A DNA stretch of 64,000 nucleotides, taken from the NCBI GenBank assembly GCA_003342815.1, contig PTEX01000231.1, positions 1,032,331 through 1,096,330 of the forward strand, read 5' to 3'. The translations under genes and the position numbers were made by a program. Position 1 is the first letter of the stretch. Each line of letters opens with the position of its first letter. The notes beneath the pieces were generated by a model that was given only the letters and a program-made list of their open reading frames with translations, was not told the DNA's origin and did not search any database. Below, piece by piece: positions 40,701-55,700 of this stretch. The stretch comes from Eudromia elegans. Taxonomy: Eukaryota; Chordata; Aves; Tinamiformes; Tinamidae.

Positions 40701-43700
40701 ACATTTTATCATTTCTCGGGGGCTTCTTTTCCCCCTCTTCGTCAATCTGGTTTTCTGTTTGGAGTGGTACCTGTAGTGTGCTGGCGGGAGGAAGGCTGCA
40801 GGTTTGATGTTTGTACGGCGCTTGCTAGAAGGGCTCCGAACCTCGCTGTGAGCTTCCTATACTGCTCAACGCGAATGTTTCAAAACAGCGCTAGAAATCG
40901 CGGTGGAAACACCAGTTTCACTGTTATCCTCCCAGCAGAACACACGCTCTAGAGCCAGCAATCTGTGCGCCACCCAAAGTGCCTGTGCTGTTCGCTAAGG
41001 TACTCCAGGATCAAAACCACAGAGAATCAATGGCCCGGGCGTAAGAAACACCTTTTTCCTCTTTGTCTCGCCCTTTGAATTTCAAGGTCAGACAGCAGCC
41101 AATATGCTTCTCCCCTAAAACACACTTCAGTCGATGAAACGAAGCACAACTGTTCATTTCGTGTTTCCCTACCAAAGCAATATCAAACAAATACACCCTG
41201 CAGGTAGTTCCCATCAGCAACAAAATAGTTTTTCTGGTATTAACAGCAGAAGCCGAAAGGTACTCAAGTCTGGAAGAACATGTTTGTTCCATAGCTGCTG
41301 CTCAAAAGAATGTAGAAATAAAATTACATCTTTCATTTATGGGAACAGAATGCAAACCATTTAGACATCATTTTGAAAAATTCATTAGAAGGAAATGTGT
41401 TTACTGCCTTCGACAGCCCAAATGAACAAAGTACATAGGTCGTGCCGCGTTAAAAGGTAGACACATTTACAGAGAATGAGAATGTCAGTATTCATTATTT
41501 CCCCCTTGCTCCACATCCTGAAGGCTAAATACTATTATCAAGACAACCTGTGGACATTGTGTGTCTCAGTAAACAAAGTCAGTCATTGCTTCCAAGGATT
41601 TATGAAACACTGGATCTCAGAAAAACCAAAATCTTTTGGAAGGAGGCTGTGGTGGCCTCAGCCTGGTCCCATTACCTGCTCAAAATAGGGCTGTGTTCAA
41701 CATTATGCCATTTTTCTGAGGATCTTGGTGAGTATATCTGAATATCTCCATGGCCTCCACAACCTCCCTGGGCACTTCTTGAGTGGTTCACCACCAAAAG
41801 GTGAAGGGCTTTTTCCTTGTATCTCCTCCCTGCTCTTACCTTTACCTATTTCTATGCGTCTCATCCAGAGTTTATGACCAGCTCTTTTAACGACAGTACA
41901 ACCAAGAACAACAGAAAGCATCTAGTATGGCTGTTTCTTGAGATGTGACTTATACATCTGAATTACTGGCTAAAAGAATTGCCCAAACAGTGTAGTGCTT
42001 CTTTGAATGGGAAGTGCACGTGTGCAGCTTGTGTTTGCGTGTGTGTTTGTGGAGTTACTACCTCTCGAGTGGAGGGTGCTCTTTATAGTATGTCGGGTCT
42101 TTATGCATGATGCTCTCAGAGCAGCTGTCTGCATCTCCCACAATCCAAATACCTCACGTTGTTGAGTATCATCTGGCAGGATTAGCGCCCAGCTTCACAA
42201 CATTTATTAAAATGGTTACATTCACTTTAGAACTGTTTATATTTCCAGATCCACTGGGCACTGTTTGTATTTGCACAGTCAGTGTTTGAAGACTTTTCAT
42301 CTTCTTAGTAGAGTTTCTTACAGAAATCATTCTAACAAGAGGCAAGTCACCTAAATTGGTCTTAATTTTAAGTAGTTTCACGAAAAAGAAGATCAAAATC
42401 AATGGAAACTGCTCTCATAAAACATTTAGTATTTGATTCTTCTTTACCAAAAACTTTATTCTATGAAGGTATAGCAGGCAATAAAGTTCAGGGTAGAGCT
42501 TAGCCTATAGAAAAAACACAGACAAAAACACTGCTTTACCCCTTGGGCTGTCACATGCACATGTAGAAGATGAGCCTGTGCTGGATGCACACGAGATTAG
42601 GGGAAATTCTCCACTTTTTTCTCTAATAGCCACTTTCATTTAATCTGGTAATGTAAGGTGCAATGCAGAGAGAAGCCTGGCAGGAACTACACCACAGTCG
42701 AGATGTTCCTTTCAGCTTTTTATCTGAGCTTGGATCCATTGATGTGGCAAGAGAATATAAAAATAAAAGATATGATTCAACCTAGGCACAGTGTATTGTG
42801 TAACTCATGGGCTAGCTTAGAGAATTTCTGAAAATTAAATTGTAATAAAATTTTAAAGTTGCTGAAATGAACTATATAAAAATTCACTGCTTGAATTGTT
42901 CTGTCTGTTCTGAGAGCTGAGCAAGATTGCCATGTAATTTTAACGTGGTTACTTAATTTCAGTTATCTATGGATTATTTTGATAGTTGGGTAGTCTTCAA
43001 TGATTAATAAGTAGGCTGAGTAAATGTTAAGTATTATTAAATGATGCTTTACATAGCATGACTGGGAACTAAAAAAGCACTTCAAAACTGAGCTTTCCAA
43101 TAACATGCTGAAAATACTTAAGAGTTCTTTTTCTTCTGGCAGCATAAGGAATCCTTAAAAAAAAGGGAGGAGGAAGGGAAGAAAAAGTAGTGATGCACAG
43201 ATGGTGAACTAACCAGCACTGACATTTCAGATATCTCTATGCAGCTGGTGCAAAAAGATGTTTGAAACCTTCAGCAATCCATTCTACATCTCCTGCAGTT
43301 TACCATTTTCCTGACTTGATGGACTTAACTGCATTGCCTTGAGCCTCTGATTACTGCTTCCTTATTAACCTCACCCTCTGCTTGACCTTCTAGATTTGGA
43401 CCTGTGTCTGGCTGCAAACACACTGTATCACAGAAGCCACCTATGAAAGAAGCCTAAGAGGTATCCAGTTGCCATGTAGAGTTCAAATTACATTCTGATT
43501 TTGATTTTGTTTCCTGATGGAGCATCCACTACAGCCCTCAGACCCTTTCGTCAAGTTTGCAAGTGCTTCTCTGCTCTGTCCCTTACACAAATAATATCCA
43601 GCAAAGTCAGTCAGCTAGCATGTCTCTACTTTTCTGGTGCAGCAGTGCTATATGTGTTTGCATAAACACATAAACACAGCCTTTGAGCTTTTTCTGGTAC

Positions 43701-46700
43701 ATGTTTGGGGTAAAAATCCTGTTTCACTGTTACATTTACAAAGCTCCATTTCTCAAATGGTTTTTACGAGTGCTTTAGCTAACGACACTACATCTCTCAA
43801 CTGCTAGCAGAAAGATGGGGACACACTTTACCTCATGTAAGCGGGTGAAAAACAACTTTAAATAATGTAACAAATATTTAATGCCAGGGATGAATCTGGG
43901 CTGAACTTTAAGCTGTATCTTGCAAAATTTTTGAATTATCATGCGTTTCTTTTTCATTGAGAAGAAAATGTAGACGAACATACAGCCAGAAGAGTGGACA
44001 GAAGCATAGCTACCACTATTTCGAACTTTCAGCTATGGCTCTCAAAGAGCTTTCCAACAATTTAAAGCTAGATGAATAACCAGACTTAGGAATAGTGTTT
44101 TTAAGACCCAAGTCTCTTTAAGAGAGAAAAAAAATCTTGCAGATGAACTCATTCTTGGAGCCTTTAACATTGCCAAGACAACATGACCCTTTCCAATGTG
44201 CAGTTTTACCTGCGCTTTACCTCAGTTGAGAGCTCACATGCTCACACACTCTCTCCTTGCTTCCCCTGGAGAGAAGGCAAGTGCTGAGGCACCCGCCACC
44301 TCCTCTACTTCTCCTCTACTTGTGTTGCCCCCAGGGCATGGGGATGTCTCGCCCCTGAGTCCTCACCCCACAGCCTCCTTTCTCCGCACAAACTCCCGCC
44401 GCTTTCCACAGATGCCTGTACTGCTAGACTGTTCCCTGTTCCCAAGCTGCACATCCTTCCCCTCTCACCCATTCCCATTTCCAGGGTGCTGAATTTTGGT
44501 GCACTTTTGACCTCCTAAGCTTAGCCCGGCAAAGACTCTTCTCTGTACCTCTTCTTGTTCACACCACAGAGACACCACAGAGATTGCTTAGCAATCTACA
44601 TATCTGTTAGTCCACTTCTACCAGCTGCAAAGGCCAAGGGCTTCAAATGAGCTGGCTGAGTTTCCAAAAGAATATAGTTTGTGGGATACTTGTACATTAA
44701 AAGTGCTACTCATGGGGTTGTTAGGAAAGGCACAGTTGTTGACTGTCTGGGCTATTTTGTTTATTTCCACAGATTAGTGCTGAATATACTGAGGCTAAAT
44801 GCATGTACTTTGTGCCTTTTCCTTCCATCTTCCTGCTTGTTCTGACTGTGGGAAGAAAGCAGCAGCATTAAAGGACATTCACTGTTGGATGTATCATCAA
44901 GTGCAGCAGAACACGTTCTTTTATTATTTTTGTTCTTTGAAAGGTATTCAAAAATTTTTGCTCTTTTAGGTGACTTCAAACCTACCTTTAAATTGCTCAA
45001 GAGCTCTTCTGCACATCCAAGTGAAGAAGTTACACATTAAGTTAATCAATGTCTTTTTGAAACTTTGTGAAAAGAAACTGCAAATTTATCTCATTAAAAT
45101 GTTTGTATTGTTTAACACCATCCTATCTATACATTCTTGATTACTTACTATGTGAGATGGCACAGATATTTCTGCATTAAAGTTAATAGTAAGTTTGAGA
45201 GTAGTTTTCCAGATGCTAGAATGCAATCTGAAAATGAATTTCTTTGTGGAAAGCAGCAGTGTGCCCATCTTCCTTTCTATAGATCATCAGGGAAACTGTG
45301 CTCTGAGAAACTGCAGGAAGCCAGCCCCATTCTTACCAGCTAGCAGCTCCCCTGTCTGCAGTACAAAACCAGTTCTGTGGGCTAGATCCAATAGAGGATT
45401 TGGGGAACTGAAATGAGGCAGGAATCCCTAAGGATCCCTTGAACAGGTAGTGGCAATAATAACGATAGAAGTGAAAATGGGAATATGTTCAGCATACACC
45501 TTTCTGAAGCCAGCCAGAAGGACGAGCCCAGGCGGGCACTGACGTCTTGTGGAAAGAGTTGCATCTCTGTCCAGGGATCTTCTTAAAACTACTCGGTCTC
45601 CATAGACAATTTCTTCTAGGGCTTGACTATCACCTCAAGTTATTCACTTCTAGTCCAGAAACTCTGTATGTGTGTGGTTCATTAGACTATAAAAAACCAC
45701 AACATAAAAGGCATCATAAAAGGTTCTAGGCTGAAAAGGCACCAAGGGAAACATAGGAGTTTGCTAACAGCAAAAGAGGTGGGTGATGAGCTACTCAATA
45801 GAGGAATAGAGAACATTTCCCAGTGACCAGCTGAACTTCTCTCTGACCTTGCTCTGTCCCAGGAAATGTTCTCCTGAGGTGCCTGGCCTGGTAATTAGGC
45901 ATCAAGGACACAAATTCATATGTCCCAGTCAAATTAATTATATATTGAATTAGAAATTACCTAGAGAATGACTCATATTTAAGCCAATAGCAATCATTTG
46001 TGCCCCGATTATTAGGTGCCCTTTCTGCATCTTATCTGAGTCTTCCAAATATGAAGAGGTTCATGTTTCCTTATATGTCTGCTTCATAACATTTAGCCAA
46101 GACACTTCTTCCAAGAGAACAAATTAATGCAACTTCAAAACAAGTCTGTTATTGCTCAACAGCCCAGTCTCTGCCAGGAAGGAACAAATTGATGATTATT
46201 TAGCTGAGGCAATAAAGGAGAATTGTAAATTCTTAGTTTTTTATTTTCTTTTGAGAGAGAGAGCTTTAATATAAAAGTAAACCAAATGTGAAGTTGGTCA
46301 GGTTAAAGTTACTAGCATCACTTGGTGCTCTCAGAAATGAACATATGGCCCAGATCATTACATTGACCATGTAAATGCTCTCATGTGTGGCATGAGAGCT
46401 GCTCTGGGGGAAAACCCACAGAGAGAACGGTACTCACAGGACAGCAGCAACAAAAGTAGGTCACCATCCTGCAGATGTCAAACCAGCTCCCTTCCTCCTC
46501 GCCCTTCGAGTGAACTCAACAACGGCAAAGAAGGCCAAAAAGCTCTTGAGTGAAAAATAAAGGTTAATTCTGATGTAGATCACAAATTATTGGTTTTTGG
46601 AGAAAAGGAAACTGTCCTAATCTTGCAGAGGGGCCTATTTCCTGAGATGACCCCTACAATGGTTTTTTTTAACATTTGCTATTAGGGCTATCTTCAAAAA

Positions 46701-49700
46701 GCCCTCTGTGATAACAGAATGAATTTAAAACATTATGCTATATCAGAACATAGAGAGAATTGAACTAAAAATTATAGGTCAAGTCACTAGTCAAAAGTTT
46801 ATGAAATAATGGATGAGTATGAAGAGTTGAAAGCAGCAATAGGCTCTGGAGAGGGAGGAAGGAAGCAAAAATGCAAGTTCAGAGTCACCATTTTACTTAT
46901 TTAAATATGAATTAATTGGTAGGACCCACTTTTTATCTAGTCAGGGAAGTATGAATATGGGCCATAAAAACAAAAACAAATTGATTGCTTCCTATTATTC
47001 CCACAAGCAGTGTGACACCACATACAACAACTGAACTCAGTCCCCTTGTGCAGCCTCCCTAAAAGGTGGCTTCCCATCACCAAGACCAGTACTTCAACCA
47101 GGAGAACAGTTCATGTACATCAGCTTGCCATGAAACTATACAAACTGACTTAGGCTGTCTAAAAATAACAACAAATCTCTCTTCAGTGCATGGAAGTCCT
47201 ATACTCAGCGTGAGATAATTTGAGGTTGAACTAAGTTCTGACAAAGAATAGTTAATCACTGACCTAAAAATTAGCTGTTGCCTAGGTGCTGCTGGCCAGG
47301 CTCTGTTGACATTTACCTTGTGCAAACAGAATGCACTATAACGGGTCAGATATATATTTAGGGTTTGAAAATGGCCAGCTTTCTAAAGTGTAAAACAGTG
47401 ACTGGGAGCATCAGTTTAATGATGCAAATGTTAATACCCCCTGGATGTCATTCAAACAGATTCTGTGGGTGCCATAGCTCCAATTCCAGAAACATTGTAA
47501 AAGATGTTTTGTTGGGCAGAAGCCATCCTGATTAAAAGGAGATGAGCAGGTAGCTCTATCAGTATTACAGGCTAAAAACATAATTAGTGTGATCAGTGTG
47601 GTTTCTCAGAAGGCAGATTACATTACATAAAATCTTATTTTTTTTCTTTTTCGTGGGATTAGATGGATAAACACCTCTATGTAGCAAATACACTTGAATT
47701 TATCCAAAGCACTTGACTTTGTACTGCATGACATTATGATTTTAAATATTTGCATCATCATATGGTGTTAACAAGGCATGGCATATAGGGATTAAAACCT
47801 GATTTGCTGTTGTATGTCAGTAAATAGCACAAAAGGCTCATGTCTTCACTAGTGATTAATAGTGTGTTTTTTTTTCTCATTAAATCATCTAATATTTTAT
47901 CAGCAGTCAAGAAGATTATAAAATCCAGGTCTGATGAAGTTCAAAGACAGCTCAAAGATTAGGGATGTTGTAGTGAGAAAGATAACTGCCCTCGGAGGAG
48001 CGGGATCTTCTGGTTAAAAGACTGCAGTCCAATACAACATATTTCAATCACAACTAAAGGCCAAGGAATCCGCTTGGAACAGCTTGCAGAAGCTCTGCCT
48101 AAAGCATTGAGTCTTCTCCAAGAAAGCTGGGACTCAAAGGAGGAGTCAGGAGCCACCGTGGAGAACCAAATCTGCGTCTAAGCTGCAGATTCCGAATGGC
48201 TTCGTTAAAATGGAACGCAGCAGTGCCTTTACACACCTGCTGCGAGCCAGGCCCTGCGGAGTGCGGAGAAAGGGGTCGGATTAATGTGGAGGAGCGCGGG
48301 CACCTTGGCGTGCAGAGCCTCGTGAGCACTCGGGCGCCTCGGTGCCGTTGCTGCAGGGCAACGCCTCGGCACAGCCGCGTGCTCCAAGCCGGCACTGCCG
48401 CCTGGGGCGACGCTCTGGGCATCCCATGCTTCCAGGCTTCAGCTGGGTGCCAGCAACGGATACAACGGCTGCTTTCCTTTTTTTTTGCTTTCTCCAGAAC
48501 TGACTCTTAAAGAATTATTTCTCCCTGCTGCGCTGTCAGCTTATTTATTTTTTATTACCACTATTATAATTTCAAAATGCTTTTCGCTTTCCTCTTGTAC
48601 ACCTCAGATCGGTGAGTTGTATCTTCCGAGGAGACATAGCAGAGGTTTTTCCTCTCCTCCTGCCTTGGAAGGGAGGTCCTGACTGTGAGTCCCAAGAAAG
48701 CATTGGCCTGTGTCAGATTGCATGTGTCCGGGGTTAACTGCCTTTTAGGAGGACCATGCAATGCAGCTCACCGGTTATTTGGAGACTACCAAGCTGCCCA
48801 CCAACAACGTGGTCAGGTTCCTCCAGTGACATCTCCCAGCACCCTTCACATCGCAGCATACTCTTGGTCAGGTCGCCCTCTGGTTCTGAGTTCACGCAAG
48901 CCCAGGTCAACCAGAAGCCTGACAAGCTGCTCTCCCGTGCGCGGCGTGTCTTCACTCCTGTCCGTTCTGCCTTTAGGCTCTTGGCTGCTCTCCGAGGCAG
49001 CTCTGGAGCACCTTGCAATGCCCAGTGCTGCAGGTGCTGACCCTACAGGGGGGTTGCAAAGAGCTCGGACAACCCCATGTGGCAACAGGTGACTCTGAAA
49101 TGCAAGAGATTAATCATATGCTTTGCAATGGCTCCTATGGGTCAGTCACATTCTCTCTTTCAGCAAGTGCTTTGATCTTGTGCTGTGAAGAGCAGTTTGA
49201 GAATAACTGGTTATTTAAATTGAGCTCACTCTTCTGTGTGGATGCTGGACACGTCATTTTTCATCTGCCTTCCCAAAGCCCCTGAGCCGTTTCTCCGCGT
49301 GCTGACTAACCGTGGGTGGACCCACCGCACCAGGAATCAGCAAAGCAGGAGGAAAGCAGCAGAACAGAACTGTCCCCGTGCACATAGTGCAGCCGGGGCA
49401 GCCTGCTCTGCCACCACGGCCACCCGTTGCCCCCAGTCGCAACACGTGCTTCTTGTGAGGGCAGTAATCTTCCATGTTCGCTCAGGAGGCCTCGCACAGA
49501 GGCCGTGACAGCCGTGGTCAGATGGTGCATGGGCAAAAGAGGCCAAAAGCCCTTGTGCTGGGTGGCAAGCAGGGCACGAGGAAGAGCAGGTTGCTGCCTC
49601 AAGGCCCCCCAGCCCCTTGGCAGGGCTGCTGCGCCTTGGGTGTTTTCTGGGGGGTTGGATGGTTGGGGTTTTTGGGTTTATGTGTGTTTTTTCCCTTCTC

Positions 49701-52700
49701 CTGTCCTCGAAGGGCATGTTCTTGGCACCAAGCTGCTGCTGGCACGTCATGAACCGGTCCCCAGTCACCAGGAAAACAGCCCGGAGCACAAGGGTGGTGG
49801 GAGCTTCGGTACCAGAGGTGAATATTGGCTAGTTTGCCAGCTGGGGAAAGACCCTCAACGCCTCCTCATCCGTGCCCGTGTGCACTTGGGGCCTCTTTGC
49901 CCCCAGTGTGTTTAGCAGGGCACAGGGGTAGGCGCGTCTGCCGAGCACAAGCCCCAGCGTCTGCCTCACGTGTGAGCACCACAACCCACCTCGCTGCAGC
50001 CACCTGAGGGGACAGGAAACGCGCGTTCCCATAGCAACGTGAGGGCTCGTTTATTTGTATTGTTAAGGGTGTTTCATGTGCATACACCCCCCACCCGCAC
50101 ACTGCATGTGTATATGCACACATGAGGAAGGAACAGGATCAAGCAGATCCCTCCAAGAACTTATTCCTATTTATGAGGCTCACAGCAATCGAAAGCTCCT
50201 GATTTCACAAAATCAAAGGCCACGCAACCGCCCAGATGAATTAGGCTCTGTAGCCCTGCAGCTGAGGGTTGCACCAAAGCCCTGTGGGGCAGCCCAACAC
50301 CCAGCATTGTCCTCCTGTCCATCCTGCAGCGGTGCCAGATAAGAGCAGCCCCTCGTGCTGCCTCTCCATGCCCCGCTGCACGCAGAGCAAGGGAGCAGCG
50401 GTGGCGGCTCAGCCCCCCGTTCCTCTCCTTGGGTCCCGGGAAGAAGCCGAGCGCTGCCCTATTCTGTCAGCCTCGTTCTACCGCTGAAACGTTAGAGAAG
50501 ACTATGACAAAGCAGCACGTTGGCTCTGCTCAACAACCTCTGCACGCCCCTGCATGAGTCAGAGGTTTCCCTGAGACCTGGAGCACCTCATGCCTTCAGC
50601 ATCCCGTCGCCTAAGGACAGGAACATTTGCTCTGGAAACCTGCTCCCGGGAAAGTTTTCGGTGACTTTGGGGTGAAAATGTAATTGTTTGGAATCGGAGG
50701 TGCATTTTATCAGGAATCAAAAGCTGTGAAAAAACTTTACTGTACCTTTGTGGTTGTCGTCCAGAAATGACCTCATCTATCTTTTTGGCACTTTAGGTGC
50801 TAATGTGGATTAATCTGTATTTAACTAAGGGATGACAAATGTTTATTTTAAAATCTTCCCAAAATAAGAGTTTACCTCTAGTTAAAGAAAGCCAAAAGAT
50901 CACCAAAACCCAGTCAACCTTATATAGTGTGCACTGTCATAATGTAATGAATCTTAGCTAATTTATTTGAAAATATCCAACACCATTTTAGAGACGAGCC
51001 ACTCCGTACTTGACTAAGTACGGCCGATGTATATTTTATGGGTACAGTCTGGCACTAGTTTTTGAGCACTGGACATCTCCGCAGTCTCATCACAGCTCAC
51101 GCTGGCCATAGATAGCTCAGCAGGGGCCTCAGTGGAGATTTTCTGGAGCTGCTGATCCTCATGGGCCGAAGCGGCCACTGCCCCGGACCGACGTTTTGGA
51201 AGGAGCTGGGGCAGAGGGTCGGGGCCACCTGTGACTCTGCATCTGACGCCGCAGCAGCTGTGAGGCCACAGGGTCTGCACGAGAGCGAGCGCCCTTCTGC
51301 AGAGCAAACATATTTGTTATTGTTCTCAGTGCTCAAGCAGGGGAAGGTTTTATGTCTGGCTTATGAAAATTGCAGCTACTTTTTTCCAAGACGCACACCT
51401 TTGTGAGCTCGCAATGGCCTCGTTGGTACTCATTTGCACTGATAGACTCTTAACAGTGTTTTCTTTCCTGGTTATCTTACAAATCCCTGCCACAATAATC
51501 ACAGTCAAAACACACACATAAATATTTTTCTCATATACCCAATAACCAAGCCAGTTCCTAGTAGCCGCGCTGTGCCCTTCAGACATGTGCCAGCAGCTAA
51601 GAGAGGTGCTGGTCCTGTGATGCTTTCACCCGTTGGTTTGGAGATGTCTCTGTTTCCAGCCACCAGAATTCATTTTTATGCCTTTCTCCTGCAGCCCCAG
51701 GGACAGAAAGAAAAACCTGAGCAGAATTCAGAGTGAATCACAGCACAATCAGAAAGAAAAATGCAGTTACCAAACACGACGAGGACCGTGCTATAAAGGC
51801 GATGAGCAACAGCAAGAGCTCCGACGCCCCACTGGTCACGAGGACTTTGCCCCATCTTGGGTCTCTTTGGCAGCTGTTCCTGGATGGATGAACAGCACTG
51901 AGAGGGGAGGTGCCCCCATGCACGGTGCAGAAGCGTTGTCCTTGACAGAGCTGGGTCATTTTGTGCCCACCATGGGGCCAGGACAGGCAGCTGTGGCAGC
52001 ACCGGCAGGACACGTAGCAAGGGCTGCTGCCCTGTGCAATGGCTCCAGCCCAGGGAGGCCGCAAGTCGAGGGCGCTTTGCAGGAGGGTCGGCATTCCTGC
52101 AGACAAGCCCTGCAGCACCCAGCAAGGGGAAATCGGCACCAGTGGCAATTTCTGCCTGTGGGAAACGCTCCTGTTTTTGTCAGAGGGTCATCGGGCTGCT
52201 GTTCCCACTCTGAACCTCTGCACTGAGAAAGTGCCTGAGGAGGAAAGCGCATGAGTGCAGTGCTGCCTGAGGGGGCCTTCTGCAAGGGCCCTGCCCGCTC
52301 GAGCATGGGAGCAAAGGGCATCACTCAGTGCACAGGCTCGCGAGCTCCCTGAGCAGCCCCGCGAGACATACGACTCGCCGCGGGGTGGAAGGGGCTGCCT
52401 TCCTGCAAGCAGCTGGTGCAGTTTGACTTCAGCTTGGCCGCTTCCCCAGCTCTGCTGCTGTCTCTCTGGTCCAGTCCAAACTGTGCTTTAATACTTGGAA
52501 TTTAGCCACGCTCCAAAAATATCCCAGCACTGCATGAGTCACTCCAATCTAAGCTGAAGAATTTAAGAGCGCGTTTTAATTAGCTCTAGCCTAAACTGAA
52601 GACTACCTGCAGCACCTTTCATTTTAATTACACATTTACTTTTAGCACCAGAATGCAATGAAACCTATTTCTCCTTTATTTTAGAGAACCCCTCTCCACA

Positions 52701-55700
52701 TTGCGAATCTTCAGTTTGTGCAGGCAGCTTTCAAAGGGGGAAGGAGCTGTAGCCTCAACAAGAGCATCTAGGGTGTGTGGTTGGGCCGGGGCAGGTCGCA
52801 GGCACAAACCTGCGCGCTGCCCCCGAGGAGGCTGCCGTGCTGGGGAAGGGGGGATGCACTGGGTGCACAGGAACACTCGGGCAGTGCGAGGCATCAGGCA
52901 GTGAAAAGCTGGAGTCGCTGACTTTTTAGAAATGCTCTTTGCTGGTTGCTTTTAAAAACAGGGCTGGTCACCCCTATTTCCAAAATCTCCTTCTGAACAC
53001 AATGGCTTAGCAGATAATCACTGCAAATAATCACTCCTTCCAAAGCTGGAACGGGCGGTGCTGACACGGCTCAATATAAGCGCTTCAATAAAGGTTATTA
53101 TTTCCAGGCCCGTGGGAAGAAAAACGCAGCCATGAGGCGGATGCTGAACAAACTCGTTGCGTGGAGACCCCGGGCACGTGGGCCGCTCTCACAGCCTGTG
53201 GGAGCCGGGAATCGCGGCCTTCACGCCGGTGCTGCCCGCTGGGGCGCTGAGCAGCCCGTCCTGCCCCACATGCCGTGGGCGGCTTGCGGCACACGTGCTC
53301 CTCGGGCGCAGCCTCCCCCAGTGTGGGTGGCGCCTTCACCTCTGGCTCCATCCCCCTTGGGGAGGGAAGGCCCTGCGACGGCATCGCCCTTCGGCCACAG
53401 CGCCCAGCAGAGCGCCCGCAGCACAGAGCTCAGCACAGAGCCTTCCCGATGCTAACCAAGGTGAACAACGCGCACAGGAGCTTGAAAGGTCATCTATTCC
53501 CCCCAATCAAGAACTGCCCAAACAAACACCCAAACTGCCCTGCCACGTGGGTCCTGTCCTAGGTGCGGTGCAGAAAATGCTGCACCTTGTCCAGTTTGCA
53601 GGCTCTTCAACCATGGGCCAGCCCTTCTATTTGCTGTGATGTCACAGCCACGACGAGTCAATTCACGTGAGCAGACGGGCGCACGGGGGCAACGAGCTAG
53701 TTCCCGTTCAGCAGAACATCCCCACTCCGGAGCTTCATGGTTTCCCCCTCAGCCCAGGGTATGTGTCAGCTGCACCCTCTGTTCCCAGACAAAGCTGCTG
53801 CCGAGGCAGAAAGTTACTTCATGCGTGAGCCTTGGTTCACCCAACTCCAAAAGTGATCCTAAAACCTGAGATTCTCCATATGAAAGAGGCGAAACCTCAG
53901 GGCCACCGCATGGGCTCTCTTCTGCTCCCTGCGCTTTTTCTCCTCACTGCCTACATCAGCCCCTAGAGGTAACAGCTGGCTGGTCACTGGTGCGTGGGCA
54001 GCTGCATCGGATCAACCCTCTTGCAGAGCTGGAGGTGAGGAGGGACAGCATGGAAAGCAGCGGCAGGCAAAAAGCAGCAACCCTGGCTGGGACTGGGCTA
54101 GGGAAGAGGCTTTACTTGACCAAGAGCTTTCCTAGGGAAATGCATTTTGTTGGCTGGGTCTTCTAAAGCACTGAATAAATGAAGACAGTATTTGCACTGT
54201 GTCCTTTTGGATATCCTTGCCTAAGGTGTGTTGAAAAACCAGCATTTTTGTGACAGACAAAAGAGTCCCCTAGTCCCCGGGGGTTTTCAGTGCGTCACCG
54301 GAATGTGTCCTTGGTTAAACAATAACCTCTCTGGTGTGGAGGGCAGCACTGCTGGCCAACGCGATGGCAGCGCCGAGCACACGGGGCAGAGCACATTTCT
54401 AACCACACACCGCATGGTTTGGAAAGCTTTTGTGCCCACACTACAGGGTCTGCTGCTACCACGGAGCTCAAAGCAGCATTCCCCCAGAGTCCAACGTGGG
54501 AAAGAGCCGACCCTAAATAACAAAGCCCTTAAAAAAGATTTTGTTTTGTACAAACCGGTGGCAAAGCATCTGCACATTTTCCTTCTGCTGTCCTATTTCT
54601 GAAGCTGAAAATCCACAGCAGGTTTTGCAGCTGAAGCGACAAGGGCCTCCCTCCGCATTGGGGTCAAGTTAAACAAATGGGCGCTGATGGGACCAAGCTG
54701 TGAACAGGAGCCTTTCACCACGCTGAAGCAAGATAAAAGTCTCCAAAAAACTAAAGCTTACAAAGTTGTCACCCAGATGTATGTGACAGGGTCCATGGAA
54801 CCCGTAAAAGGAGGGAGGAAAGAAATCAGTGAAAGAAAGAGAGAGGGGCACATATAAACATTTACCAGCTATGCCAGCAAAAAGGAGGATGGACAAGGTC
54901 TCCAAGCTCGGATTGAGAGCCTGAATGCTGCAGGCTCTCCTCGGGATGTGCTAGAGCACCTCAAACAGGGTCAGAACAAGAACACAAAGTCCTGGGCCTG
55001 ACTCATGGCACACACGGAAACCCAAGGTTTCTTACTTACCCCTCTGGCAGCCCAACACGCAGCACGATCCCGAGCAGAGCGCGGGCAAGTCTGGCTTTGC
55101 CTGCAACACGGAAGGAATGGAAAAAGAGAGAAATGTGCCCTCAAATATCGAGGCATTTTAATCACTTTATAGGAGTGCTCACAATTGCTCCACAATTAGA
55201 AGCTTTTCTTTTTATTTATGAAGTATACAAATGTATCCTGAAAATCATGGCACTTACATTGAGGAAAACAAATTTCTTTTGAAGGCTTTATAGCCTGATT
55301 TAATTATTAGCTGAGGTTGATGGGATGTGTTGAGAAAACACACACCATACCAGACATTTTGTGGGATTGATGGTGTTTTCACGGTATTTTCACTTCCAGA
55401 AAACCTTGTTTCCAACAAAAAAATGTTAAACTCCAGGAATTCTATGTAAAAAACTGCTCTTTCAAAGTGCCTCCTGTCATATAGCAGGCCACAAGCCAAC
55501 CCCAGCTACTGTTGTACTGAAAACACCCGTCTCCATTGGCCGTGCGTTGAAACCCCCCTTGCAGAGGCACACGAGGGCTCAGGCTCAAAGGCATCCATGC
55601 TACTAGGGAGACAAATAGGACTTGGCGACATTTTTCATCCTCTGCAGCACCCGACTAGGGGCTCCTCCTCCTTGCACGGGCAAGTCGAACATCTCCTGGT